A stretch of DNA of 61,698 nucleotides, taken from NCBI GenBank assembly GCA_039961735.1, contig JABRVX010000018.1, forward strand, positions 1-61,698. Reading direction: 5' to 3'. Of the stretch, positions 1 through 9,483 are shown in pieces. Positions within the stretch are counted from its first letter, which is position 1. Every line of letters starts with the position of its first letter. This DNA comes from Fimbriimonadia bacterium (lineage in GTDB: Bacteria; Armatimonadota; Fimbriimonadia; Fimbriimonadales; JABRVX01). The notes under the pieces are model-generated. The model was given only the letters and a program-made list of their open reading frames with translations. It did no database searches and was not told where the DNA came from. A program made the position numbers and the translations under genes.

Positions 1-1
1 G

Positions 2-1147
2 TTCATCCACTGGGGGCCTAGCAGCCTGTCGGGACAGGAAATCGGCTGGTCGCGCGGGGCAGGTGTACCCATCGAGGACTATGACCGCTTATACGAGCGT
101 TTCAACCCTGTGGCATTCGATGCCGATTCTTGGATGCGACTCGCGAAGGAGGCAGGGTGTCGCTACGTGGTGCCGGTCTCGAAGCATCACGACGGGTTCT
201 GCATGTGGCCGAGCGACACCACCGAATACGACATCGCTTCGACCCCGTTTCGACGAGACGTCATCGGCGAGCTAGCAGCTGCTTGTCGAAAGCACGGCCT
301 GCACTTCAGCGCCTACTACTCTATACTGGATTGGTGGCATCCGAACTGGCCGACGGACAGTCCCGGCGGGTCCAAACCGAAAGCCGGGGCCGACATCGAG
401 CACTACGTGCCGTACATGAAGAAGCACCTCGACGAACTGATGACACGCTATCCCATTGAGCTGCTATGGTTCGATGGGCAGTGGGAAGCGCCTTGGACCC
501 CCGATCGCGCCGCAGATCTGCTGGCGTACTGCATGGCGAAGAACCCGAAACTAGTGATCAACAACCGGGTCGGCCCGGCCCAACCGGGCACCGAGCCTGG
601 GTATCTCGGTGACTACCTGACTCCCGAGCAGCATATCGGATCCTACGATACGGTCCGCCCCTGGGAAACGTGCATGACGCTCGGCGAGCAGTGGAGCTAC
701 CGGTCGGGTGACAAGTACAAGTCAGAGGACCGGCTCATCGAAATACTGTCACAGGTAGTATGCGGTGACGGCAACTTCCTAATCAACGTTGGGCCAACAC
801 CCGATGGCACGATTCCCGAAGAGCAGCAACGACTGCTGCGAGCGATGGGAGCGTGGCTAAAGGTGTACGGCGAGGCAGTGTATGGAACACGAGGAGGCCC
901 AGTGCCGCCTGGTGACTTCGGCGGTACCACACACACCAACGACGCCATCTACGTGCACGTTCGGCGAGCAGGGCGTACCGTCTTGAACCTACCCATTGCA
1001 GCGCCCGGGCCAGGTGCGGTATGGCTGCACTCTGGAGAAAGGGCGTACTGGGTAGAGCGCGAGGGTGGCATCCGCCTCTCCATCCCCGACCTTCGTGACG
1101 GCCCTGCAGTGTGTATAGCGAAGTTGCCTCTGCCGGCTGCTAAGTAA
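2..1147 (+). CDS. alpha-L-fucosidase (GH29), 5' end outside window
   Basis: The reading frame is open from base 2 and starts at an FIHWG motif, typical of the start of the GH29 catalytic barrel, so the N-terminus and any signal peptide lie before the window. Other family signatures are the KHHDGF motif around base 180, which contributes to the fucose pocket, and LLWFDGQWE around base 463, whose Asp is the expected catalytic nucleophile. The enzyme would release alpha-linked L-fucose from glycans by a retaining mechanism. The C-terminus ends shortly after a small beta-sandwich-like segment with no obvious carbohydrate-binding module. It ends at TAA 1145-1147. The neighbouring prepilin gene is on the other strand. 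Family assignment is firm; the natural substrate is unknown. Confidence 0.9.
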   Translation, partial: FIHWGPSSLSGQEIGWSRGAGVPIEDYDRLYERFNPVAFDADSWMRLAKEAGCRYVVPVSKHHDGFCMWPSDTTEYDIASTPFRRDVIGELAAACRKHGLHFSAYYSILDWWHPNWPTDSPGGSKPKAGADIEHYVPYMKKHLDELMTRYPIELLWFDGQWEAPWTPDRAADLLAYCMAKNPKLVINNRVGPAQPGTEPGYLGDYLTPEQHIGSYDTVRPWETCMTLGEQWSYRSGDKYKSEDRLIEILSQVVCGDGNFLINVGPTPDGTIPEEQQRLLRAMGAWLKVYGEAVYGTRGGPVPPGDFGGTTHTNDAIYVHVRRAGRTVLNLPIAAPGPGAVWLHSGERAYWVEREGGIRLSIPDLRDGPAVCIAKLPLPAAK

Positions 1148-1455
1148 TGTGAGTGGTTTGCCCACGTCCGGCGCCACCGGCACGCATTATGGGGGTCATG
1201 CCCCGGCGCGGGTTTTGGGCTCACAGTTTGTATTCCGGGAACTGTTGTAGCGGGGCCAGCGAGGTGTTTGGACGATGGCCAGAGGTCGCAAACCGTTGTT
1301 CGTGGGCCGCCGGCCCGGATTGTCATGTAAAGTTAGCAAAAGGCTCGCCACGCTCTTAGCTTTCGGCCAAAGGTGTTCTCGCTGCATCCGAACACCGGTT
1401 ACCTAACGTCCTCGGACCAAACACGCTCCGAGCAGGGGGATTCACTCACCCTAGG
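1148..1455. other. intergenic region, no gene seen
   Basis: This roughly 300-base gap lies between two convergent genes (the fucosidase and the prepilin). Short open frames occur on both strands but show no family features and no good ribosome site. No clear terminator with a T tract was found. Confidence 0.5.
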
Positions 1456-2160
1456 CTACTGCCGCACGTTGCGGCGTTGCCAAGCGGCGTGCAGGTCCAG
1501 ATGCAATTGGTTCCGCCCGCCGTAGTGTGCGGCCCAGCCCCCGACCGGCGGCACGCTCTCGCCGGAGCTCCACTCGTCTCGCGGAAAGCTGTCCTCGTAA
1601 AAGGCGTCCAAGATGAACTCCTCTTTGGACACGCTGGTGCCGAGCCGGTGTGCCACCTGTTCGGGCCGACGGGCACGGGCGTATCGGGCGCGCTCCGGGT
1701 TCTTCTCCGCCAGCTTGTCCGAGATGTAGTTCGCCCATCCTTTGTCGGGGCGTTCCACTCCCCGCTCCAACCAGGGCGCGCTGAACCACACCCTCCAATC
1801 GCCCGGCTCCTTCACGACGGGCACAGCGGGGCATGCGTAGATATGGTTGCTCTTCGCATAGGGATGCAGCAGCCACATTGCCCATCCGAGGCGGCAGTAT
1901 GCCTTATCCGGTAGGCTAGTAGTGGGCGTGGGTGGTGTGAGCTGCAGCCACTCGTCCGGCACCCACACCAGCTTGCCGTCATAGCTGTCGGCATACAGGA
2001 TCAGCGCTTTGCCCATCTGCATCAGGTTGTTGAGGCACGCGGACCGATGCGCCTGTGACCGAGCGCGCGAGAACACCGGGAACAGGATGGAGGCGAGAAG
2101 CGCGATGATGGCGATGACGACGAGAAGCTCGATGAGAGTGAACCCGTGGGGCCGCCGCAT
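1456..2160 (-). CDS. prepilin-type N-terminal methylation domain protein (DUF1559-like)
   Basis: The 234-residue protein starts with a short basic leader followed by [25 protein letters not shown], broken here as [10 protein letters not shown] / [15 protein letters not shown]. This is a type IV pilin/pseudopilin signal cut after the Gly and methylated on Phe. The rest is a globular domain with [18 protein letters not shown] directly after the helix and a C-terminal H..GRNQLHLD segment like the HxxGxN..F.DGH end of DUF1559 proteins. Such proteins are multiplied in Armatimonadota and Planctomycetota; their individual functions are unknown. No pilus genes adjoin it. The start ATG has no clear Shine-Dalgarno but a TAACCT box lies 7 nt upstream. 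Confidence 0.85.
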   Translation of the reverse strand: MRRPHGFTLIELLVVIAIIALLASILFPVFSRARSQAHRSACLNNLMQMGKALILYADSYDGKLVWVPDEWLQLTPPTPTTSLPDKAYCRLGWAMWLLHPYAKSNHIYACPAVPVVKEPGDWRVWFSAPWLERGVERPDKGWANYISDKLAEKNPERARYARARRPEQVAHRLGTSVSKEEFILDAFYEDSFPRDEWSSGESVPPVGGWAAHYGGRNQLHLDLHAAWQRRNVRQ

Positions 2161-2167
2161 GACGGCT

Positions 2168-2173
2168 AGGTTA
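2168..2173 (-). promoter_or_regulatory. possible -10 box of a leaderless transcript
   Basis: On the minus strand TAACCT sits 7 nt before the ATG of the prepilin gene, fitting TANNNT. There is no ribosome site between it and the start. The same spacing recurs at five other genes in the window. Confidence 0.3.
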
Positions 2174-2428
2174 CCCCGAGATCAGTTCATGGCAGAGGCG
2201 CAGCGTAATCCGGTTTGATGTAAGTTGCGGCGCCCCGTCCGTGAACGGGAATGTCCCAGCCGGCGTAAGATTCCGCGGGTAGTGTGAACGGTCCCCTTGA
2301 AAGAGGGTCGAAAGTCTGATAGAATGGTGCTTACGGGATAAGGGAACAATCCTTAGTCCGTTTACATGTCCGTGCTCGAGCGCGGGCAAGCCGCCTGCGG
2401 AGCGGGCACGCATCAGGAAGGAAACGGA

Positions 2429-4709
2429 ATGGAGAAGGCCGTCGGCCTAGACGTCACACGTTTGGGCGTCACCCTCGCCCCGCTGTGCGGGGGGGGGTAG
2501 CGACTGCCCAGACCGAACTCATCAAGGACTCGCCCTGGAACATGGCGGGCTATAACTACGAGCGCACGGCCTGCCGAGACTACGCGACCGTTTTACCCCC
2601 ACCCCCACCCGGTCAGCCGCCGCCGATGATCTTGCCGGGGAGCCCCGTGTGGACCTACACGACTCCCTCGGCTCAGCCCATCAACACCGGCGTGGTGTTC
2701 GGACCCGTCGAGAACCCCGGCCCAGGCGGGTCCCCGGTGAACCGGGTGTACTTCGGCTGTGACGACGGGTACGTTTACGCCCTGAACATCGACCGGGACA
2801 ACCCGGACCCTGGCCAGCGCGCCACCCTAGCATGGCGGTACTGGGTCGGATACCCTGTTCGGTCCACACCCTGCCTGGTTCAGTTCGAGACGGGCGGGTA
2901 CGGCCTAGCATTCGGAGCCGACAACGGTACCGTGTACTGCCTGCGGAGCAACGGGACGCTGAAGTGGAGCGTCAACATTGGCGCCGTCGTTCGAGGCAGC
3001 CCCTTCTACCGTCCGGGCCTTAGCATTGCAGAACCCGGGCCTGGCTCGGAGATCGTGCCCGCTGCGGTGATCGTGGGCAGTGTCACGTCGCAGGGACAGG
3101 GCAGGTTGGTCGCACTGAAAGTCAACGCGCCCGGGCCCACAGGGATCATCATGTATGAGAGGACCGACCTACCGGGCCTGGTCGGCTCTCCCTCCTACTA
3201 CCCCATCTGGGAGCAGGTCGGCGAAACCCAGGTCATCGTCGGCGGCTACGTGTTCGTGACCGACCTGGCAGGCAACCTCCGTCGGTTCTACGAGGATCGG
3301 TTCAGTTCGACCAGTTGCTTGAGCGCACCTTCACATGGCCCGATAGCCCACGGCCGCCCTGCATGGGCTGGCCCACGCTTGCCCCGGGCGAGACCATTGC
3401 CGATACCGTTGCGTACTTCGCCAGCGGGCCCAATCAGCAAGGCGGCGGGTACATCTACGCGGTGAAGCACACCGACGAGGGCCAACTGGTCTCGAAGTGG
3501 ACGCAGTTTGGCCAGCCCTATCGCATCGAGGATGCTTGGTGGACCCCCATGGACCCCAACGAGCCCACCCGCAGTGTCCGCATTGGCCACGTTTTCGCCG
3601 ATCCCTGCAAAGACATCGGCGGCCAGCTATACTTCGGCACGTGGATTGCTGGCACTCAGGATGGCTGGGGCATGTTCCTTAAGGTCAACGACCTCGGTTC
3701 GTTCGGGACGGCGACGGTGCTGCACGACTTCTGGGAGCAGCCCCGCGAGGTACGAGCTACCCCATGTGTCGGTGTAAACGGCGTCAACATGTGGATCGCC
3801 TTCGCGGACTCGGCGGGCTACCTGCATGTTCGCGGCCCTGCCGGTCCAGCGGTTCCACCGTTCCCTGTGAACATCGGCGCGGCAGCCGAGCAGTGGCTGC
3901 ACGAGAAGCTGCGCGAGGGGCTCAGCGGGGACTGCTACGGCTCGTACCATGACACGAACCGGAGCGGAGACGTAGTGTGGAGCCTGAACGGCGACGTGAC
4001 AGGCTGGTAGCGCCAGCTCTTTCTGAACGAGCGCAACATCTGGGTACCAGTAGTAGGGGGCGGTAGCAGGCCTGTTCGCATACGTGAACGGCTGGGGCGA
4101 CGTGCTGTGGAGTGCGGAGCGCTGGGACGCAAAGGCCGGGCTTGATCAACCACCTGTACGCGAACGACAGGAATGTCAGTTGGGAGGTGTACGGCGACGC
4201 GGCGTGGACGCACGCAGGGCCTCCTGCCATCAACAACAAGGTGGACGTTGCTTGGGGGGCGAGAGACGTGCGAGTCGCCCCCGACTATAGGCGCCAGGAC
4301 GTGTTCCTGACAACGGAGAACATCTCCTATCCGATACTGGGCGGTACGTACCACGAGGCGGGCCGATCGCACTGAACGAGCGTGGGGACTTGTTGTGGGG
4401 AGCGGGGGACAAGCTGTTTCTGAACACCACCGAGGTGACCTCCGTTCCAGGGCGCAGGGGTCTCCTAGGGGACTACGCCGGGATTGACGAGCACGGCCGA
4501 GTGCTGTGGGGAGACGGTGGCGGCTGGGAGCTGGAGCGCGTGTGGGTAGATGACATCTGCCTCACGATAGACGTATATGGCGACGATTGGCCGAAGTATG
4601 GGGCCACGGGCATCCAAATCGGCCCGAGCCGATTCCGGAACCGAGTTGCATGGCAGCCATGTGTGTGGGGCTTGTGGCGTTTTCGCTGCGATGGCGGTTC
4701 CGACGGTAG
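2429..4709 (+). pseudogene. broken secreted PQQ-type beta-propeller protein with PEP-CTERM tail
   Basis: Homologous-looking sequence continues across all three frames. ATG 2429 opens a leader that runs into a nine-G tract, then VATAQTELI continues in another frame. Residues from about 2700 to 3290 carry PQQ/propeller repeats (VYFGCDDGYVYAL, FGADNGTVYCL...LKW). The frame jumps near 3300, a TAG interrupts at 4008-4010, and further jumps fall near 4011-4065, 4135, 4350 and 4610. The second half repeats a module of the form NxxGDVLW...LFLN (examples near 3960, 4090, 4375 and 4490). The end, 4632-4709, reads IPEPS, a hydrophobic stretch, then RWRFRR and TAG: a PEP-CTERM sorting signal recognised by exosortase. 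About six lesions make this a decayed gene or an assembly with indel errors. Confidence 0.75.
2489..2497 (+). repeat. nine-G homopolymer within the signal-peptide region
   Basis: A run of nine G lies about 20 codons after the ATG at 2429 and places a TAG directly after it. Seven or ten G would restore the frame to the propeller domain. It could be a slippage site (phase variation) or a sequencing error. Confidence 0.6.
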
Positions 4710-4760
4710 GGAAGCCCTTGTCGCGACAGAATGGAGCGACTTCTCGGAGGGCGAAGCGGC

Positions 4761-5732
4761 TTATCCCAGGCCTGCCCTGACAAGATCCTTCAACATTAGC
4801 ATTCCCAACGGGCGGCCCGTCTCGTCTAATACTGGCATCTCGCCAATCTTCACGGGCAGCGTGCGGAAGATCTCGAACGCCTCGGATGCTAACGGGTCGC
4901 CGACGATGTGCTTCGGGTTGCGCGTCATTACGTCTTTCACCAGTGTGGACTTCGGTTCGAGACCTCTCTCCAGACTTCGTCGGATGTCGCCGTCCGCAAT
5001 CAGTCCTACCATCACACCGTCATCGTCCAGCACGCACGCCGCGCCTGCGCCTGCACGGGTGATCGCGGTGATCGCTTCGATAAGGGTGGCACCTTGTCGT
5101 ACCGTCGCAAGCTCGGAGCCCGTACGCATGACATCGCTAACACGCAGCAGCAACCGTCGGCCCAGCGTGCCAGCCGGATGGAAGCGTGCGAAGTCGTCGT
5201 GCTTGAAGTCCCGCGCCCGCATTACCGTGATGGCGAGAGCGTCTCCTAAGGCAAGCATGGCAGTGGTGCTAGCGGTAGGAGCCAGATTGTAAGGGCAGGC
5301 CTCTCGCTCCACTACGACGGGCACCACTATCTCACAACTCTTCGCCAGCGCCGACTCGGGCCTACCGGTCACCGCCACCGTGCGACAGCCGATGGCGCGC
5401 AGCACGGGCAGCAGCGCGCGGATCTCGTCGGTCTCGCCGGAGTTGGAGAACACGATGACCAACTCGTCTCGTGACACTACCCCTACGTCGCCGTGCAGCG
5501 CGTCTGTCGGGTGCAGGAACTGGCTGGGGGTGCCGGTGCTGGTCAGGGTCCAGGCAACCTTCGCCGCCACGTGGCCCGCCTTGCCGATGCCGGTGGTAAC
5601 CACGCGACCCTTGCAGCCGAGCACCGCGGTCACCGCGCGGTCGAAGCTGTCGTCGAGGGAGTCGGCGAGGGCAGCCACAGCGGTCGCTTCTAGTCGAAGC
5701 ACTTCGCGCCCATGATCACGCACCTCGGACAT
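4761..5732 (-). CDS. kdsD: D-arabinose 5-phosphate isomerase (KpsF/GutQ/KdsD family)
   Basis: The 323-residue protein has an N-terminal SIS domain (about residues 30-170, with GIGKAGHVA, LHGDVG and FSNSGETDEI) followed by two CBS domains (about 200-323). That is the complete architecture and length of KdsD-type enzymes, which convert D-ribulose 5-phosphate to D-arabinose 5-phosphate, the first step of Kdo synthesis for LPS. The conserved His in the HPTDALHGD segment and the FHPAGTLGRRL motif before the CBS pair are present. Its ATG overlaps the metG stop as TGATG, so the two are probably translationally coupled. A Kdo-transferase-like gene at 22552-23934 supports a Kdo-containing outer membrane. 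Confidence 0.93.
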   Translation of the reverse strand: MSEVRDHGREVLRLEATAVAALADSLDDSFDRAVTAVLGCKGRVVTTGIGKAGHVAAKVAWTLTSTGTPSQFLHPTDALHGDVGVVSRDELVIVFSNSGETDEIRALLPVLRAIGCRTVAVTGRPESALAKSCEIVVPVVVEREACPYNLAPTASTTAMLALGDALAITVMRARDFKHDDFARFHPAGTLGRRLLLRVSDVMRTGSELATVRQGATLIEAITAITRAGAGAACVLDDDGVMVGLIADGDIRRSLERGLEPKSTLVKDVMTRNPKHIVGDPLASEAFEIFRTLPVKIGEMPVLDETGRPLGMLMLKDLVRAGLG

Positions 5733-7654
5733 CAGTGCACCCTTGCGCCAGAGGGAGTGGGGGCGGATGGCGCCAACAACACCGGCCCTTTCTCCCCGTC
5801 TGCTGCGAGAAGCATCCCCTGAGAAAGTACCCCCCGCACCTTGGCGGGCTTCAGGTTTGCGACGATCACGATCTGCTTTCCGACGAGGTCGGTTGGATCG
5901 TAGGCTTCGGCGATCCCTGCTACGAGGCTTCTCTCCTCGTCACCCACTCTCACGGTCATCTTCAGCAGTTTGTCGGAGCCTTCGACTTTCTCGCACGTAA
6001 CGATGTCTGCCACCCGAAGCTCGACCTTGGCGAAGTCGTCAATGCTGATCTCCGGGATGGCGGGCTTCGGCGGGGCCTCGGGAGACGGAGCAGGCTCCTT
6101 AGTCTGAAGGCGTGGGAAAGCGGGTCGCGGCTCCGGGAGCTTCGTGCCTGGCTTAAGAAGGTCGAAGCGCTGTGTCTCCTCCCACCCAGCAGGGTTGGAA
6201 TGGCCGATTTGCGAACGGATGTGTGCGGCGGCGCTGGGCATCACCGGCTCGCATAGCGCGGCGATCACTCGGCACGATTCCAGCATGGTGCGCATCACCG
6301 CACGGAGTGCCACGATATCCCCGTTCTTGGCGAGGGACCATGGCGCCATCTCGTCTATGTAGCGATTTAGTTGTGAGACGAGCCCGAACGCGGCTTCGAC
6401 GCCTTTGTCCAACAGGAAGGCATCCATCGCCTGCTCGTACTCCCTAACTCGCTCCATGGCCGCTTCCACGAAGGTGGGGTCGGTCTCCGCATCCGGCACC
6501 TGACCATCCAGATAGCGGTGGGTCATGCTGACCGAGCGATGCACGGCGTTTCCGAGGTCATTCGCCAGCTCGGTGTTGTAGCGAGTGTCGAAGGACTCCA
6601 TGGTGAAGAGGGCGTCTGCAGCGAAAGGCATCTCGCGGGCCATGTAGTGACGAACCGCGTCCACCGCAAGCTCCTGCGAACAGCCCGCCCTATCGGCCAG
6701 CTCTCGCGCAAGCTGCACCGGCTCCACGGTGTTGCCTTTGGACTTAGATATTTTCTCGCCGCCGATCATCATCCATCCGTGGCCGACGAGAACTTGGGGA
6801 AGCGGCAGCCCGAGGCCCATCAGCATGGCAGGCCAAAGAGTGGCGTGGAAGCGTACCAGAATGTCCTTGCCCATCCACTGGACGTCGGGCGGCCACAGGT
6901 CGGATGGATTGCTCTCGTTCCAGGCGTCCGGCCATCCGGTGGCCGACAGGTAGTTGATGAGTGCGTCGAACCATACGTACACCACCTTCGACTCGTCTCC
7001 GGGGACCGGCACGCCCCAGCCGGAGTTGGCGCGGGTAATACAGGCGTCGCGCAGCCCCGATTCGATGAAGCGGAGCACTTCGTTGCGCCGGGACTCGGGG
7101 CGGATAAAGTTCGGGTTGGCCAGGATGTAGTCTTTGATGCGGTCCGCGTAGGCCGACAGGCGGAAGAAGTGGTTGGTCTCGGTCACCCATGAGACCGCCC
7201 GACGGCATTCGGGGTTCGGGCAGAGACCTTCTTCCACCTCGCTGGCCCGCCAAAAGGTCTCGCACGACACGCAGTACCAACCCTCGTAGTCGTCGGTGTA
7301 TATGTCGCCCTTCGCTTGGAGGCGACGGAACACCTCTGCGACCACTCGCTTGTGCCGCTCCTCGGTGGTGCGGATGAAGTCGTCGTACCGGATGCCCAGC
7401 CCCTGCCAGATGGTCTGGAACTCCTGGGCCACTTCGTCAACGAACTGCTGCGGTGCTTGGCCCGCCTTCTCGGCGGCCTCGGCCACCTTCGGCGCGTTTT
7501 CATCGGTGCCGGTAAGGAACGTCACGTCCAACCCGCGCATCTTCTTGTACCTAGCCGTCACATCTGCGGCCAGGGTGGTTAGCGCCGTCCCTATGTGCGG
7601 ACGAGCGTTGACGTAGTAGATGGGCGTGGTGATGTAATATCGCTTACCAGACAT
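5732..7654 (-). CDS. metG: methionine-tRNA ligase with C-terminal tRNA-binding domain
   Basis: The 640-residue cytoplasmic enzyme charges tRNA-Met. The class I HIGH motif is HIGT near residue 21. A zinc knuckle (CVSC...CPNPEC) lies near 127-148, the KMSKS loop is KISKSKG near 302, and WFDALINYL marks the catalytic core. An anticodon-binding helical region follows, then a Pro/Ala-rich linker (about 515-540) and a C-terminal EMAP/Trbp111-like OB fold (VELRVADIV, VAGIAEAY, KPAKVRGVLSQGM). The length fits the long, dimeric MetG form. It is followed immediately by kdsD on the same strand. The start ATG begins MSGKRYYITTPIYYVN, exactly the family N-terminus. Confidence 0.97.
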   Translation of the reverse strand: MSGKRYYITTPIYYVNARPHIGTALTTLAADVTARYKKMRGLDVTFLTGTDENAPKVAEAAEKAGQAPQQFVDEVAQEFQTIWQGLGIRYDDFIRTTEERHKRVVAEVFRRLQAKGDIYTDDYEGWYCVSCETFWRASEVEEGLCPNPECRRAVSWVTETNHFFRLSAYADRIKDYILANPNFIRPESRRNEVLRFIESGLRDACITRANSGWGVPVPGDESKVVYVWFDALINYLSATGWPDAWNESNPSDLWPPDVQWMGKDILVRFHATLWPAMLMGLGLPLPQVLVGHGWMMIGGEKISKSKGNTVEPVQLARELADRAGCSQELAVDAVRHYMAREMPFAADALFTMESFDTRYNTELANDLGNAVHRSVSMTHRYLDGQVPDAETDPTFVEAAMERVREYEQAMDAFLLDKGVEAAFGLVSQLNRYIDEMAPWSLAKNGDIVALRAVMRTMLESCRVIAALCEPVMPSAAAHIRSQIGHSNPAGWEETQRFDLLKPGTKLPEPRPAFPRLQTKEPAPSPEAPPKPAIPEISIDDFAKVELRVADIVTCEKVEGSDKLLKMTVRVGDEERSLVAGIAEAYDPTDLVGKQIVIVANLKPAKVRGVLSQGMLLAADGEKGPVLLAPSAPTPSGARVH

Positions 7655-7737
7655 CCGTGCGAGGACCTCCCGGGCGGCTTTGCCGTCGGGGCGGATTCTA
7701 CCTTGCGACCTCGGGGGCGCGAGGCGCCGGTAACCGA

Positions 7738-7777
7738 GCCGCCCTGGCCCGCTGCGTCGGCAGCGGGCCAGGGCGGC
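7738..7777 (-). terminator. perfect 18-bp inverted repeat, probable terminator hairpin
   Basis: Arms 7738-7755 and 7760-7777 are exact reverse complements with a 4-nt loop, all GC-rich. It lies just 3' of the coiled-coil gene and 5' of metG, both on the minus strand. No T tract follows on that strand, so it may be an atypical terminator or an mRNA-stabilising or attenuating hairpin ahead of metG. Confidence 0.6.
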
Positions 7778-7786
7778 AACGAGGCT

Positions 7787-9415
7787 CTAACCGTCTCGTC
7801 GGTTGGCAACGAGCTGCTCGTGGAGGTCCTGCACCACGCGATGGATACCCACGCCAGCGGGCAGACGAACCACCTTGCCGCCTTTCTCCTTGCACACTCT
7901 GGCCACTTCCTTCACGTTCTTTCTGCTCCAACGAATCAGATAGCACAGGATGTCTGCCTTGAGCGCCTCGTCCATGAACTCCGCTGGTTTGGAGTCGTGC
8001 TCGAAGTCGGGCCACATGAGTTCCTTCAGTTCGAGTAGCGTCTCGAGTTGGCGCCTGCGTTCCTCTTGCCTCTTGCCGCCCATGAAGAGCATGACCTTGC
8101 CACGTGTGTGCTCGACGACTTCGGCCAATCTGGCATCGTGCTCGGCATCCGGTTGCTCCGGCTCCGGGGGCTCGGGGATGCGCTTGCGTTCGAGCCGACT
8201 CAGCTCCTTGGCGACTTCCGCCGCTACTCGCCGCACTCCCTCGTCCTCCGCCTCCTCGAGGATGGCACAGTACGGAAGCAGGTGGGTGCGCATCTCCTTA
8301 TCGGACACCTTGACCCCCGCCTTCAGGCACTCGGCCACCACCTGACACAACCGCTCTTCGAAGTCCTCGGGCACCGGAGTCTCGGTAATCAGATCGGTCA
8401 GCGCCTTGAGTGCAGGGGCACGGAGTCTGCGAGCCTGCAGCAGCTTTGCACGGCTCTGCAGGTGCTCGGGGAGTGCCGCAGCGAGCCGCGCAACCTCGGA
8501 GTTGGACATGTTCTGGTTCCACACGGGGACGAACCACTGCCGCTCCTCGGTGATAGGCTCGAGCATCTGGTGGAAGTCGTGCTGCTGCTGGTCGGCGGCT
8601 CCGTCGAACTCGTCCCTTAGCACGCGATACACATGCGCCTCCGTCGCGGCGATCGCGGTGAGCGTATCGTTCCGCTCCTGCTCCGTGAGGTCTTGCTGGT
8701 CATAGAGCGCAAGCCAGTAGGCTTGTTCGGCTTTCGCAAGCAGCGAATAGGCGTTGGCCAGCATCTCCCATCGGCCGCGAGTGGCCGTGCGCGTCTCGTG
8801 CATGGGAAAGCCGTGGGTGTGGTACTTGCCGCGATAGTGGCGATTGAACAGGTCGCGCACCCGTTTGACGGCTTTACCGACCTCGAGACCGTTCTGACCG
8901 AGCTCGCGACCCCAAGCTTCCACGGCTCGAAGTCTTGCGGCAACCGCCTTGAGGGCAGCCATTGCACGCCCGTCCCACTCCGTCGGCTTGGCGACAACCT
9001 CGATCTCGGCGATGGTGGCATCGAGCGCCTGCCGATAGGCCGCGACCTCTTCTACATCGGGAGCCACTTCCGTGACGGGCGGCACCGCGACCGCCTCCTT
9101 GACGGCGGCTTCGGCTTCGGGCTCCATCTCGACGAGGGCAACGCCAGGCGCGGCAGGTTCGGCCGGCGGCGGTGCCTCGGCTACCGGCGCGGGTGCGGTG
9201 GTCCCTGCAAGAAAGGCCTCCACCGCCCTGCACCGCTCGTCAATCTCTGCGATGATGTCGTCGAGGCCGAGAGCCTCTGCGCGCTCGCGTCGGGCGAGCA
9301 ACCCATCGAGAAAGGCTTTGGCCTTGCGTTCTTCTTCGGCTCTAGCGATCCGTTCGTCGAGGTCGCGCAAGACCTCTTCGGCGCTCGAGAGCAGGTCTAC
9401 GGGGTTGATGGTCAT
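7787..9415 (-). CDS. coiled-coil protein with C-terminal DUF2325-like domain
   Basis: I chose the ATG at 9415 (MTINPVDLL) because AAAGGAG lies about 10 nt upstream; an in-frame ATG further out lacks this. The 542-residue protein is soluble. It has an N-terminal charged helical stretch (about 1-75), an Ala/Pro/Glu-rich linker (about 76-125), a long helical middle, and a C-terminal domain from about 440. That domain begins KVMLFMGGKRQEERRRQLE and continues with KADILCYLIRWSRKNVKEV and a final KVVRLPAGVGIHRVV. This pattern resembles DUF2325, a small Rossmann-like domain of unknown role that often has an xxxVGG start. The middle part contains repeated Trp/His-rich segments of no recognised family. 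No function is assigned. Confidence 0.75.
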   Translation of the reverse strand: MTINPVDLLSSAEEVLRDLDERIARAEEERKAKAFLDGLLARRERAEALGLDDIIAEIDERCRAVEAFLAGTTAPAPVAEAPPPAEPAAPGVALVEMEPEAEAAVKEAVAVPPVTEVAPDVEEVAAYRQALDATIAEIEVVAKPTEWDGRAMAALKAVAARLRAVEAWGRELGQNGLEVGKAVKRVRDLFNRHYRGKYHTHGFPMHETRTATRGRWEMLANAYSLLAKAEQAYWLALYDQQDLTEQERNDTLTAIAATEAHVYRVLRDEFDGAADQQQHDFHQMLEPITEERQWFVPVWNQNMSNSEVARLAAALPEHLQSRAKLLQARRLRAPALKALTDLITETPVPEDFEERLCQVVAECLKAGVKVSDKEMRTHLLPYCAILEEAEDEGVRRVAAEVAKELSRLERKRIPEPPEPEQPDAEHDARLAEVVEHTRGKVMLFMGGKRQEERRRQLETLLELKELMWPDFEHDSKPAEFMDEALKADILCYLIRWSRKNVKEVARVCKEKGGKVVRLPAGVGIHRVVQDLHEQLVANRRDG

Positions 9416-9483
9416 GGTGGGATACTCCTTTCCGGACATGCGGGCATGCCCCATTGAATAGGAGTACTAGGGGGGCGAAAACG

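Noticed and set aside
7655-7786. T-box or other tRNA-sensing leader before metG
   Set aside because: No T-box core sequence was found; only the long hairpin is evident.
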